In this document: positions 13,241 through 27,752 of the stretch, piece by piece | How the letters are laid out: each line of letters starts with the position of its first letter | Numbering within the stretch: the first letter of the stretch is position 1 | From: Monarcha castaneiventris obscurior | Lineage: Eukaryota > Chordata > Aves > Passeriformes > Monarchidae | DNA length: 64,000 nucleotides | Assembly: GCA_026261815.1 (NCBI GenBank) | Contig: JAMPIT010000484.1 | Span: 15,226,501-15,290,500, forward strand | Reading direction: 5' to 3' | Translations under genes and position numbers: made by a program | The notes under the pieces: model-generated | Told to the model about the DNA's origin: nothing | What the model saw: the letters and a program-made list of their open reading frames with translations, nothing else | The model's database searches: none

Positions 13241-14981
13241 GCTGCGTGTCCCTGCTCTGCCTGCCCCGCTGCTGCTGGCCTGGTCATCTCCCAGCTCTTT
13301 CCCATTGCCTGCTTCCAACCACGGCAGCGCCTCCACCTTTGCAGACCGTCATTTCCCACCCTGCAGGTGCCCCGGGCTCGGTTATGTGATTGCAGTTGTC
13401 GTCTCTTGATTTGGGGACATCCAGCCAGATGGACCAGGCTGATTGACACAGATGGGGAATCAGCTTTTAAACCCCTAAGCTCCCCTCAAATCATTCAAAT
13501 GCTTCCAGAAAAATGGAACGACTGTGCAGGGCTATGTATATGTCTTTATTTACGTTTGCCAAGCCTGAAGAGCTCTCTTTGATGTCCAAAACATCTCGTG
13601 GGTTTCAGCTATAAGCAAGCTGGATAAACACTGACCAAGATGGAATTTATCTGCATCAAGGGCTGCTCCATCTCAGCCCAACTCCTGCTGGTCCTCCCAA
13701 ACTCCACAGGTAGCTGGAGGAGGTCTCCAGTGATGAACCCAGCCAGAAGCAGCATCCAGGCTGTAGGCAATGGAAAATGAGATGTTACTAAGTTTGGCCA
13801 GGCTTAGCTGGCTCCTCGCAGGTCCCAGCCTGTGAGTCACTGGTACGTGGGCCACCAGCACGGCCTCCCCTCTGGAGGAAGGAGTGGAGGTGGAAAAATA
13901 ACAAGAGGAAACCAGTTGTTAGTAGTGCCAGCTCCGAGGAGAGTGGGAGGAGGTGGCAGTCCTGGAGAGAAAGGTCAGGGCTGCACTGCAGGCTGCTGCC
14001 TAATTTTTCCTCCTGTCTTCATGGTAGGAAGCTTGTGCAATATGTATGGATGGACTGGGCTGATCTGAGGGGGGAATGAAAGCTTCCAACAGCAGCCAGG
14101 GGGGACGGAGGATTTGTTTCTGGTCCCTGCTCACTCATCTCCTCTGATTTCTACTGAGCTGAACTTGAGTACCCCTGTTAAAAGCACATTCTGGGCTCTT
14201 GCAAACATTGTGAAAGAAGATGCTGTTTGCAGATGTACTGGGAACACACACCCATCTCCCCAGTGTAGCTAAACACCAGCACAGAGAGTTTGTTCCCCAG
14301 TCCCTGCCCCATCTGATGCCCACCTGCAGCTGAGCCAGACTCTCACTCTTTGTGTTGATCCTTGGTGACAGTGGCAGGGGGAGATTCAGGCACAGCCCAT
14401 GAGCCAGTGACCCTGCTCCTCGTCCGAAGCCAATGAAAATATGGATGGGAAAAATAAAAGATTGCACGTCTCCAGCCTCTTCTGGTGTCTCAGCTCTCCT
14501 AACTGGTGCTAACTGGAGTGCACCAGTGGAGGACACAAGCCTCAGCTACTGCTGCCATGTCCCTGCCATCAGTCCAGGAGCACTGTGCCATGACAGCTCC
14601 CCTTCCCACAGGGATATCTGCAGCTGTGGATCAGCACTTCTGCTCTCCATTGCCTTGCAAGAATCCCTTTTCTCTTGAACCCTCCCATCTGACAATTGCC
14701 ACCAGTTGCCAGTGGTTTTTCTCACCTCCTAACCCAAAAGCACAGAGCCAGCTGTCTCTCCGCTGGCTGACTGGCACTTTCCATCAATGAAACGATTTCT
14801 TTATGCCTTCAAGGAAATTATAACAGCTGTCGGGAAAAAAAAAAAAAAGGCACAGCCAGGTAGGATGCCAGGTCAAGGGGGAAACGGCTGTGTGAAACTT
14901 GCTGTTACTCCCTGGTGATGCCCCCGCTCCCCGAGCGGGACTAATTCTCCCTCTCTGAGCCAGAGCGGGATCTGTAATGCT
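13241..14981. other. Intergenic DNA, no gene recognised
   Basis: No supported gene. Contains an A-run near 14835-14848 and otherwise ordinary mixed sequence. Confidence 0.55.
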
Positions 14982-15143
14982 CAGGCTCCCTCTAGTGCCT
15001 CCGTGTCCCGTTGTTCCTGGCTTCTCTGGAGGCGTCTTGGCCATTTGTCCCCGGGGGCTGTCCAGGCTCCCTCTAGTGCCTCCGTGTCCCGTTGTTCCTG
15101 GCTTCTCTGGAGGCGTCTTGGCCATTTGTCCCCGGGGACTGTC
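14982..15143. repeat. 81-bp tandem duplication, two near-identical copies
   Basis: Copy 1 is 14982-15062 and copy 2 is 15063-15143. They differ at one position that I can see (GGGGGCTG against GGGGACTG near the 3' end). Because 81 is a multiple of three, frames stay open on both strands and predict the same 27-residue block twice, which creates gene-like artefacts. The near identity suggests a recent duplication. Confidence 0.9.
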
Positions 15144-17020
15144 CATCACCCTCACTCCCCTGCATCGCCCGGCTTTACAGCACAGCCAAGCCCTGTTTTC
15201 TCACAGGCTGGGACAGCCCTAAAATCGCCCCAAAGCCACCGGCACCGGCCAGGGCAGTGACCTCTTGGGGACCTGCCAGACAGCCCAGTCCTGGCTGGGC
15301 TTGCTGGGGTTCGTGAAGGAGGGGGATGGAGGCGGCCATGTCCCACAGGGTGCTCTCCCTGACAAGGCACAGCCCTGCACGCTGCAGCTGCACTTCGCTG
15401 GTGTCCGCAGGGCGAGGTGGGAATTGGGGGTGATGGGTGAAGTGCCTGAGCTGCCCTGGGAGCAGCCAGGGTGGGAATCTTCCGTGTGAGCCAGCAGGGA
15501 CAGCCAAAAGTATCAGTGCACTCTCCCCAGTGCTCGGTACCTCCCCAGGAGGGAGCAGTTTGCAGGGGTGCCCCACAGTCTGTGCCAAGCAAGGGCAGCT
15601 GGACTCCAAACCAGCACCTGAAAGTGTTTATCATTGCTTTTGTGCTCAGGGCACCGGGGAGCGGCGCTGCCACGCTGTGTCCAGCATCCTACATGAACAC
15701 GACCTTTCCTTGTCTTCTTCCTGTGGAAATGGGGAGGAAATTTCCTCCTGTTTTGGGCAATGACCGGACTCAACCTCAGTTCAAGCCCTTGTAAAACTCA
15801 GCCTGGCTCAGCTCTGGCACCAGCACCACGCTGGACAATGGACAGTGCCTGGCATTGCTGAATGGGGGCAGCCACGGTAATTCTTTACTCCAAGACAGAG
15901 TCAGCTCACAGGGAGGGAGGGGGCAAGGTAGGGGAGGCTGCTGAAATGTGGTGTCAGCATGAAAACCGTGACAAACCTGCCAGAGATCAATCAGCAAAAG
16001 TGTGAGTGATGCAAGGACAGTGACTGAGACACAGTTGTCAAAGGCACGGTGAGATTTTTGTGTTATGATTCTTTTCATGATTGTTTTGCAGCTGGAGTAA
16101 TTACCATCCTATTTAACGAGCACAGCTCCTTTAACAGAGGACACTTGGGCTAACATGCACTAATTAAGTCTGTAATCACTACAAGTGTGACTAAAGGTTT
16201 TGAACTGGCCAATCGCTCTCAGTAACACCATAATTAGAGGCACAGCAGCTCATCAGGGCACGGGAGAAATTCAAGGGGGCTTGATCCTGCCTCGGATCAT
16301 CCTTTTTACCTGGTCTTCTGCATTGGTTTGCAGGGATTTATAAACTACCCTGAACATGTTACACTCAGCCCCATGAACTGAATGCTCTTCCACAGTTTTG
16401 TTTTAATAATTTGGCTTGTGGACCTTGTAATCACCTGGGCATTAAGCACAGCTTCTCTAATCCCCACCTGTCTGGCTGCTCATCTGAATGGCCCCAGCAG
16501 CAGCTGGGAAAGATTCCTAGGGAGCTCCAACAGCAATAATTACAGCAAGACCCTGAAAACACTTGGAAAAGGTAGATAGAACCCTAAAGTAAACCCTTCT
16601 GTTTCATGCTGTGGAGCAAGGCTCAGAAATTAGTTTAAAAGATGAAGAGTTTTCATAATCTAATGGCCCAGCTAAGGGGGCCTGGCAGCCTTTCTGCCTT
16701 TTGTAATGCAATGGAGGCAAACACACCTCTGGGATTCAGTTCTGTCTCCCACTGAGCGTGGCTCTTTGCATTACCAGGAAATCAGGATTCTCTCTACTGT
16801 TGGCTGCAATTAGCTGGCCACAGTGATGTACAAATACTTTAAGACTGCAGCTCACTACAGTGGAAGGAATTTAAAAAAACAGCAGTTTAAAAAGTCAGAG
16901 GTTTGCATATCAAGGGGGATTTTGAGCAGACCTTCACATTTCAGCTGCAAAATGCCAGTAAAAGAATATTGCTATTTTCATCTATTTTTACACTATTTGC
17001 TAACAACAGCTGCCCAGAAT
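15144..17020. other. Intergenic DNA, no gene recognised
   Basis: No supported gene. The stretch at about 16095-16250 is AT-rich with several TAATTA or TAATTAAG homeodomain-type cores and resembles a conserved non-coding element in composition. That is only an impression from reading. Confidence 0.5.
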
Positions 17021-17089
17021 GGGGGGGGGGGGGGGGGGGGGGGGGTGGGGGGGGGGGGGGGTGGGGGGGGGGGGGGGGGGGGGGGTGGG
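17021..17089 (+). repeat. Poly-G tract interrupted by three T
   Basis: The run reads G25-T-G15-T-G23-T-G3, so 66 of 69 bases are G on the + strand. It can form G-quadruplexes in many registers and the length is likely polymorphic or mis-assembled. No similar tract occurs elsewhere in the window. Confidence 0.95.
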
Positions 17090-17574
17090 AAATTAGGCCA
17101 AATACACTTTGCATCTTAGGTCTTGCTCAAAATAAGAGAAATACTGAAATTAAATTGCATTAGCTTTCTTTTCCCTGCCTATTTTCCTTTCATCAGCGTT
17201 GGCCAATTACCAAGGATAATCGATTTTTCCTTATTTTTGTACTAGGATTAGCTTGTTTTTGGGTATCTGAACTTGAGGCAGAGTAGCAATTGCTCTGCAA
17301 GCAATCAGCCACTGAAAAAAATATCCAGTTCATTCTCTGAACTGGCCATAGGGCTTTTGGTTTCTGGGCTGTTTTTTTCAGTCTGGGTTATTTTAAGCAA
17401 TTCACTTGTGCCTCTCATTGTAAAATGAAGGCAATGCCATAAAAAGGTGGCAGCATTTTCCCAAATGCAGAAGAGCCTGGGCCTTTTCTGCTCATTTTTC
17501 AGAGGTTCTCATTTGAAATCACAGCAGCCTTGGCCAGAAATGCTGCAATTGGTCAACAGATACAACCCAAGGGG

Positions 17575-17765
17575 CTTGGGCAAGCCTGGCCTTTAGCTCC
17601 CCTTATTCCTAGGACACTTCACCACAGGAGATGCCTCAATCCATGACCATAAATCCAATCTTTCCTTGAACACCTCCAGGGGCAGTGGCTCCACCACCTT
17701 GCTGGGCAGCCCACTGCAATGTCCACCTTTTCCAGGAGGAAATTTTCCCATCGTAGTCATCATTT
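17575..17765 (-). mobile_element. CR1 LINE 3'-end fragment
   Basis: On the + strand the sequence reads as the reverse complement of a CR1 3' region. The block CCTTGAACACCTCCAGGG is followed by the reverse complement of the 'ctgcccagggaggtggtggag' type segment, diverged. CR1 elements are 5'-truncated non-LTR retroposons abundant in birds. This copy is old and cannot encode anything. Boundaries are approximate. Confidence 0.75.
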
Positions 17766-17828
17766 CAGTGTCTTTCACACACTAAAATACCAAAGTCTCG
17801 GTCTGTATCTTAGGCAGGAGTGAAACTT

Positions 17829-18450
17829 TGTCTTAGGGTGACTCTGTGATGTGTATCCCCTATCACGGCTCTATGCCAAAAAATTAATTTTGTGCCTTTT
17901 TTCTGTGCCTTTAAACTGAGCTTGAGAGGGGAGGGGGAAAAAAACCAAACAAACTTTTAAAAGCAGTTCCCAAGGACAGACACTCCTCTGCGATCTCCCC
18001 GGCGGTGGTAGCACAGAGGGAGCACCTTTCTTTTTGCTTCTGCAACCAGCTCTTCAGGGTTTTTTCCCTTCCCTTTTTCCCCGGCATGTTTCCTAGGACT
18101 TTGGTGGGTTTTTTCTTTCCCTTCTGGACTGTTTCAATAACATCAGAACACATCAGGAGAGCTTCTCCTCAGGCCCGGAGGGGGCCTAAGGCCGCCCCCC
18201 ATGGCAGCTCTGAGAAGGAGGGACCACACCTACGAGAGGGCTCTGATTTCTTCCCAGGTTTCCTCGCTACAGCGAGGGGTTTCACTATTCAGCATTATTA
18301 TCCTTTTCCTGTGTGTTTGTCAATAAATAGGTTTTATCTCTTTCACTTTCCTTCGAGGAATTTTTCCCCGAACCTGCTGGGGGGAAGGGTGCTTGTAACC
18401 TGGTTTTCTCCCAGAGGATCTATTGCTAGATTTTGGCCAAACCTGGCACA
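17829..18450 (+). mobile_element. Solo LTR of an endogenous retrovirus, ERVL-like (passerine type)
   Basis: About 620 bp begins TGTCTTAGGG and ends CCTGGCACA, so it has TG...CA termini. A polyadenylation hexamer AATAAA sits at 18322-18327 near the 3' third, as expected for an R region, and gives the + orientation. The flanks AACTT (17824-17828) and GACTT (18451-18455) look like a 5-bp target-site duplication with one mismatch. No internal viral genes and no second LTR are present, so this is a solo LTR left by recombination. The family assignment rests on remembered similarity to zebra-finch ERVL LTRs. It lies about 680 bp upstream of the RPL29 start in the same orientation. Confidence 0.75.
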
Positions 18451-19128
18451 GACTTTAACCTGGCAGCGTGGCCAGTGTGGTGGGACACAGCACAAACCCC
18501 TGCACTGTGCCACGTCTTTGCTGGGCATGGGGGGGTTTCGGGGGTCTCCGAGGTAGCGCAGCCAAAGCTGCCAATTGTCTGGAAGCAAACAGAGCCGTTC
18601 GCGGCCTCTGCTGCGCCACACACATGAAATGAACGGCACTGAACGAACCCGCCGTGAGGGGCACTGCCTGGGCGTGACTGCATTGCCCGAGCGTGCAGAT
18701 GACCCGCGCCCGGATGCCCACGGGGCCGAGGCCCTCAGGCTGTCCCGGCGGCCGGGCAGAGCCCCCGCGCAGGGCGGCCTCGGCTCTCGGCTCCAGGGCC
18801 GGGCCGGCAGAGGCCATGGTGGGGGTGGGACACGTTAGTGGGGGGACCGTGTTGGAGGGAACCGTGTTGCTGGGGGGACCGCATCGCCGAGGGACCGCGG
18901 TCCGCCACGTCCCTGGGGGTTGCGGGCGCTGCCGCGGCGGGGCCCTCCCGGGGCGGGATCGGCGGCGGCCGCGGGGCCCTCCCGGGGCGGGAGCGGCGGC
19001 GGCGGCAGCCGGGGCGGGGTAGGCAAAGAGCGGCGGTGCGGGAAGGCAACGGGGAGGCTGCCGGGAGGATCTACAGCACACGGGGTTCCGGCGCAGCCCG
19101 GCCCCGATTCCCGGCAGCTCCCGCGGTG

Positions 19129-19171
19129 CTCTCTCTCTTCCGGTCCGGCGGCGGCGGCGAGCGCGGCTCCG
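19129..19171 (+). other. RPL29: RPL29 exon 1, non-coding
   Basis: The exon begins at the pyrimidine tract and ends in a G followed by GTGAGG (19172). The acceptor TCCCGCAG ends at 19388 and the next exon carries the start codon after eight untranslated bases. A non-coding first exon just upstream of a start-codon exon is the usual RPL29 layout. Confidence 0.75.
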
Positions 19172-19396
19172 GTGAGGGCGGCCCCGGCATCCGGCACCAT
19201 CCGAGCCCATCCGGGCTCATCCGAGCCCATCCGCGGGCCGGGCCGGGCTGGGCTGGGCTGGGCGGAGGGGCCGGGCCGGGGCTGTCGGAGCGGGGCGATG
19301 CTCGGGGCTCGGGGCCGGGCGGGCTCTGTGGCCCCTCGGGAGCCCGGCCCGGCCCGGCCCGGCTGAGCCGTGCGTGTTTCTCCCGCAGGTGCGACC

Positions 19397-21848
<2,452 letters not shown>

Positions 21849-21909
21849 TGTGATTTCATCAGAAGAACCAGTTTTCTTACTGGCACATGTGTTACAGCAT
21901 TTTTTAAAA

Positions 21910-21915
21910 AATAAA
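21910..21915 (+). terminator. RPL29: RPL29 polyadenylation signal AATAAA
   Basis: A canonical AATAAA lies 62 bases after the stop codon. This gives the short 3' UTR typical of ribosomal-protein genes, with cleavage expected near 21930. Confidence 0.85.
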
Positions 21916-22220
21916 ATTGTATGTAACAAAGTCTTCACCTCCTGAATTTGAGGAGAGCTCTCCAGAGGCCTTGTTTGAGTTGTGTTTTATCTGCCAGCAC
22001 ATCAAGCCTGAGTGGTGATGCAGGGGAGCCTGACTGGCAGGGAGTTCCCTGGATCCTCCTTGTGCTTTTGAAAACTGGGCTGACATTTTCTTTCTCAGGT
22101 GCTGTGACTTCAGTGATCATTCCTGGTGTTGTTACAGCAAGGTGAGATGTCCAGGGGCCTGTTAGGTGTCTGCTGCTTTGCTGGGTGGGTGAGGTGTTTA
22201 CAGCTGTTGGAATCTGAGCA

Positions 22221-22375
22221 GTGGGAGAGTAGGGAGTGCTGGCTGTGGGGTTGGACACCTCAGGAGTTGGTGTTAGAGTTGGACACCTCAGGAGTTGGTG
22301 TTAGAGTTGGTGGGAGGGTAGGGGGTGCTGACTGTGGGGTTGGACACCTCAGGAGTTTGTGTTAAGAGTTGGTGT
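22221..22375 (+). repeat. Local G/T-rich imperfect tandem repeats
   Basis: The phrase TTGGACACCTCAGGAGTTGG recurs in tandem at about 22251 and 22279, with a third, varied copy near 22340. A longer unit (GTGGGAG...AGGGNGTGCTG...GGGGTTGG) occurs at 22221 and again near 22310. The pattern suggests nested duplications. No function is apparent. Confidence 0.8.
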
Positions 22376-25300
22376 GTGTTGTGTCCTGGAATACTCGTAG
22401 ATATTGAAGCATTAATGGAGCTACCCCTGGGAATGTGTAAGCTTTTAGGAATATACAAAATACACATTTTTTTCATAGTGAGTGATTTTAGGGAATGTCT
22501 TTCACTCCAGTAACAAAAGTCTGTCTGATGAAACTTGCTGGCTTGGTGAGATGAGGAAAATAATGTGTAAAACCGCGGGAGGAGCTGAGCCCGGGTTTTG
22601 CTCCTGCTGTTGTGTACAGCAGGAGAGGGCTTCACTCTCCAGGGCCTCCTCAAAGCTCACTCAGGCCTTGCTCTCCACTGCTGGCATGAGTTGGAATGCC
22701 ACCAACTGTTCCCAAAGTGCAGTTCCAGCGCTTGTCCACCCGGTGGGGTCAGTCCATGGAGCCACACAAGGGCTGGAAGTTTGCACGCACCTTCAGGCTG
22801 CAGTAGAGCAGCAAAACACTTGGCTGATGAAAACCATAATTTTAACTGCAACATCCAATTCATGTAGTTGATTTTTTGAATAGTTTAGCCAGTTACCAAA
22901 ATGATGTGTGTTTGTTTGAATTCTTTCTGGCTTAAATTCAAAAATCTTTTCCCAGTTCCCACTTTTTAATTGTTTTTGACTGGTTAAGAAAACCCACCCA
23001 CCCCTAAACCAAGCAATACAAAGAGATTTACTAATTTGAAACTCGCAAGTCAAGCGTGTTGTAAAGTCGGGGATGTCTGTAGCCCTCAGCTGTCTGATTC
23101 CTGCAGTGTGCATCCCTTGGGTTTTTGTGGAGGTTGGTGTTTGTCAGCCTGTTACAAACAAGTGTTTGAGGAACTCAAAGAATCACCTGCAAAGGTGTCA
23201 GTAAAAACCAGATTTAATATTAAGCAACAGCACGACAAAATTCATTAGCAAGGTTCACTACTACTTACTAGGTTGTTAAGGCACACAGGAGTAGAGTTGT
23301 TGCTGGTTTTGAAGGAGATGGAGTGGCTGGTCCAGCAAGGGTCAGTGTGGTCAGTCTGGTGTAGATGTGGGTTACAAGAGCCAAAGAAAAAAACCTCTGA
23401 GCGGAGCACTTGGTGTTTGGCAGTGTACACCTTTACCTGTGTGTCTGCACATGGACATGGTTTAAGTTCTGCATTTTAAATCTAGCACTAAGATTTTCCT
23501 GTATAAGAAGGGAGGTTTCATCTCAGCTGCCCTTGATGTCTTCCCCTGAGTGCTTCAGCTGTGGGAGTAGCTCACCCACAAGATGCAGTCTCAGGGGAGA
23601 GAGAGGCAAGGGTCAGGCTGAGAAAAGGATGTTGGAATGTTAACGAGAAGCAGAGGGCAAGACTGGGGCTTCCTGTGCCTCCAGGCAGCTCCCCAGGCCT
23701 GCCTTCAGAACCCTTCTCATCTCCCTGCCCTTCATGCTGCCCTTCAGAGGGACAGCTTCCCAAATAAGGGCTTGCTGACTTTCTGACCAAAATAGCGGCT
23801 GCGTGACAAAATGCAGCACGGAGGAATGTAACCTTAATCCAGGCATCATTGTGGACAAGAGACAGGAATTTGGTGAGCTTCCATGGCAGGCCGGTGTCAG
23901 GTTTGTTGTTGTCTGCTCCCTGCACACGTGGTGGTTCTGCAGGACCCTGCCTGGACATCAGTGACCACATTGCATTTGCTGACCCTGGGACTCCTCAGTT
24001 CACAGCTTCCCTCCTTGTGCAGCTGTCCCAGCCCAGAAGGGAAAGCGGTGAAGGGGAGTTGGTGCTGACATTGCCTCTTGGTGACTCTCCATCCTCTTTG
24101 TCCTGCCTTGTGAAATCATTGAAGTTCTGCTGGTGAACTGAGGTTGGAGACCCTTTTTGGGGGCATTACGTATACAGAGCCCCGGAGGGGGAACTGGCAG
24201 CTGTGGCCCACTTGAAACTATTCCTATTGCGCAGAGCTCTGTCATCTTTGATATTTAAAAACTTCAAAACTCTCATGAGTAAGTGTTTGGTATCCTGCAG
24301 GAAGACAAAGAGCTCAAAAGTATCTCAATGCTTAACAACTGCTGTACATCAGCTTACACATCTCATGCTTGCTGCTGCTGTACGTCATACTTGCTGCAGA
24401 TTATTCCTCCCCTTTGCAATTAAGAGGACTCAGTATCAAGTTCCAGTCTGGCTCCTTTCTCTGTTTTGATTTAAAAAAGAAAAAGAGCAAAGGGCGTGTA
24501 ACCAAATACCAGCTCATCTCGTTTGGCAAAGGTGAGCCATTGCTCTGAGAGCCAAGAGCACAGAACTGGGGAGGGGAAATGAAAACCCTGCAAAATGCTC
24601 TGACAGGGCAGAGCATTCACTGGGGACATTGATGTTCACAGTGATGAAAAGTAGGGCTGGACACCTGTTGCTCTGTCCCTCTTCACTGCCTTTTAATAGT
24701 GTGGTCAAGAAAAAGCAACAGAACCTGAGTTCTGCTTTGCCCAGGTTTCAAGGCTGTTGCAGGTGTTTCTGCACCACAGGGGCTTCGGCTTGCTCAAGTG
24801 TTTATCTGTTGTACCTTAGCTCACATTATGCTGCCACTGCCCTGCTGGCAGATTTATGCAGAGGTCTTATTAGGGCAGTGTGTACAAAATTCCATCAGAG
24901 CTTCCTGCGTTCACTTGGTTCACACAGCAGAGTTTTACTGAGGGCTGAGGAGAGGCCTCAAATGCACTGATAAAGCTGGGAACCAGGGCAGGAGTTAAAT
25001 CTACAGCAAAGGCAAGCAGATAAATGGCCTGAGAATGTGGCAGGGTCTGGTGGCATGGGCTGCTGTCACCTGCCTGCACAGCTCCTGTCTCTCCTGGGGA
25101 GGTAAAAGCACACAGATCTAGGGAGTGTTTTAGAGACCAGTAAATGATGACTTTATACCTGATTTTAAAAAGAATTATTTCAACTGCTTTTTTTTCCCCC
25201 CAGACAATGAGGATTTGCATCACCTTCCTTAAAGGCTTTCAGACACCAGAAGTTCACTACACATGCAGTGAAAACTGTGATTTGGTTTGGAGTTGCACAG

Positions 25301-26610
25301 ATACACGGACCCCTCAGGGTGGTTTTCATTCATTGTTAGCACATCCCCTGTGTGGAGACTCAGCCAGGCTGATCCTCCAGTGGTGACTGTTTTTTCAGCC
25401 CTCTCACCCACTCTCTGGCCTGTCATGTCGTGTTATATTCCTCATGCAGTTGTTCCGTGTTTTAGCCAGCAGTGAAATCCACCCACAGCTCCTCAGCCTG
25501 CAGCATTTGCTGTCTGACTGGGAGGACAGGCAGTGTGTCAAGGCAGTCCAGCCTGGCAGAAGTTTTCCTGGCTTCCCAGCCTCCTATTCAAAGGACAGAA
25601 AAAGCCTAAATAGTCCCAGTGTATCTGCTCTTCTACTGACAAGTTTTGGCTGCCGCGAGACTTTTGTCCTCTCTCTCCAGCCACCATCTTTCCTGCTTTA
25701 CTCTTGGAAAAGGGTGGGCAGCCAGTGAGGCTGTGGCTTTCTGCTGCCAGTGCCACTGAGCCAAGGGGGAAGAGCCGAGGCACAGGGCCATGTGGCTCTT
25801 CCCAACCATCCTTTTCCCTGGCTCACAGCACAGTCCAAGCCACCAGCTGACTGAAGGGAAGGGGTTAACCTCATTTTTCCTCTTATCCACCCTGCAGGGA
25901 GCCAAAGCCTATCAGTAATCAGTGGAGAATATCTTGGGGAAGTCCTTTTTGGATGCTGGGATTTGGCCAGGACAGGGGAGGATAAGGGGGCTGGCAGTGG
26001 TGCCTGATGTGATGTGAGTGCAGGGGTGGGCTGCCCATGGGCTGGGTGGCTGTGGGTGTGGGGAGAGCTGGCATCACCTCAGCTCCTGGCTGAAACCCAG
26101 CTCCTGGCAACTCTCTGGAGAGTCCCAGGCCTGGGGTAAAACAGGAGGACATTGCTATGTCCTCACAGGTTTCAGTGGGAAACAACTGCTGCTGCTACTC
26201 TGCAGAGGTGGGAAATGTTTCTTTTTCATCTCCAGGCTACAGATTCATTGCAAACAGAATCTGCCAACACCTGGGAGCATTTTCTGTCACAGGGTTCTTA
26301 GAGCCAGCATATTTCCATTGGCTTCTGGTGCACCTCTAGTCCTGCTGAACCTGCAGTAGCTATGGCATCAAGGGCTTGGAACCCTTGGGGAGACCCCTTT
26401 GAGTGGGTCAAACAGATGTTTGTGTTAGAGCTGTTTCCAAAATACCCCGAGTTTCTAGCTGACAGGTTCATTTTAGTTTTTCTGTTGTTACAAGCTTTGA
26501 TTAAGGAAAATATTTAATGCTGCTTGTCCAGAGGAAAGACACAGCCATGTCCTTCCAACTGACCACCCCTCTCATGCCTATTTCCACCTTAGGCCCGTTC
26601 ATCCTGAACT

Positions 26611-26672
26611 GCAATATTTCATTATTGCTATAAATGAGATTGCAATATTTCATTGTTTCTATAAATGAGATT
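26611..26672 (+). repeat. 31-bp tandem duplication
   Basis: Two AT-rich copies, 26611-26641 and 26642-26672, each start GCAATATTTCATT and end TATAAATGAGATT. They differ at two positions in the middle. Confidence 0.85.
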
Positions 26673-27746
26673 GTGTCACGGCTGCTTTAGGGTGTTATTT
26701 CCACAGAAGCAGTGGGGGAAAAAGCTGGTTTGGGGAGGAAAGGCAGGAGGACAACCCAGCAGACCTGGGGCTCTGGCCCAGCAGTGTGGCCACCCAGGGC
26801 TGAGGGCAGCATGGCCAGGACTTGCACCAACACAGTCCCGTGCCTTGCCCTGCCAATGTTTATTTTGCTTGGGTAAACGATTGACTTTAGCAACACGACT
26901 GCAATGTGTGAGCTGTGCTGAGGCTGTCATTCGATGGGAGGAGGCAGCTATGTGCAGGGAGAGCTGCTAATGCCACAGGAATGCTGCGCTTCCTTGGGAT
27001 GAGAGGAGAGGTGCTGGGGCCCCTGGGGACAGCTCAGCTCCTTGGCCCTGCTGTCACCCTGGGCCTGGGAGCTGAGACCCAGAGCGGGGTTGTGCATTTC
27101 TCAGTGGCCCAAATCGATGTGATTGCTCAGGAAAATTGGGTGCCTCATTTGTTGTAGTGAGGCTCCCACCCAGGGCTGCAGGAGGACTATGAGGAGCCAG
27201 CACCTGCCTCCTGCCAGGCTGGGTGAGACAGGAAGGAGCATCCAGTCCAGCTTAGGAATGGCTTTTATTCATGTTTCCAGAGCAAATTGAGGTTTTCTTT
27301 CTCCATGTGCCACAGGGTGCCAGTCAGGCTGGTGGGGAGGAAGAGGGGCCCTCAGGATAGCCAGGGTGAGACCGGGGAGGAGAGGAACTGTGAGGATTTC
27401 AGTGATGGCTGAAGTGGAATTTAATCCATATTTCATTGCTAAAATGCTGTCAATGCTCCAGTTAAGCCAGCAGGCACCAGTGTGAACTCCTGAGCCTGCT
27501 CACCATGGCAGGGTGAGGAGATAGAACATGGCAGCTCCCCACCGAGCACCCATGGGCCTGTTGGACGGATTTTGCCACTGGGCTGGCAGCAAAATATCTC
27601 CTTGGAGGCTTAAAGCTCCAGCTGTGATCTCACCTTGCCAGAAGTGGCCCCCAGGAGTGGTTCCATTAATCATGAGCACACAACAGGGTGAAGCTGTCAC
27701 TGAACCTCCAAGGAATGACCAGCTGAGGCACTGGGTATTAACAGGT

Positions 27747-27752
27747 TTTATT
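27747..27752 (-). terminator. TNNC1: TNNC1 polyadenylation signal (AATAAA on - strand)
   Basis: TTTATT on the + strand reads AATAAA on the TNNC1 strand, 122 bases past the stop codon, within a plausible short 3' UTR. A second AATAAA overlaps the stop codon itself (27874-27879) and is unlikely to be the one used. Confidence 0.65.

Larger units (their letters stand above)
21935..27740. other. RPL29-TNNC1 intergenic region, no gene recognised
   Basis: The reading frames are short and unrecognised on both strands. I looked specifically for SEMA3G-like semaphorin or immunoglobulin exons, because that gene adjoins TNNC1 in mammals, and recognised none. Two local tandem repeats are listed separately. 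Confidence 0.6.

Noticed and set aside
15152..15673. A 173-codon - strand open frame
   Set aside because: No recognisable domain, no splice or promoter context, and GC-rich composition explains its length.
27254..27280. Partial resemblance to the miR-135 mature sequence (ATGGCTTTTATTC)
   Set aside because: The match is imperfect and no complementary arm forms a precursor hairpin nearby.
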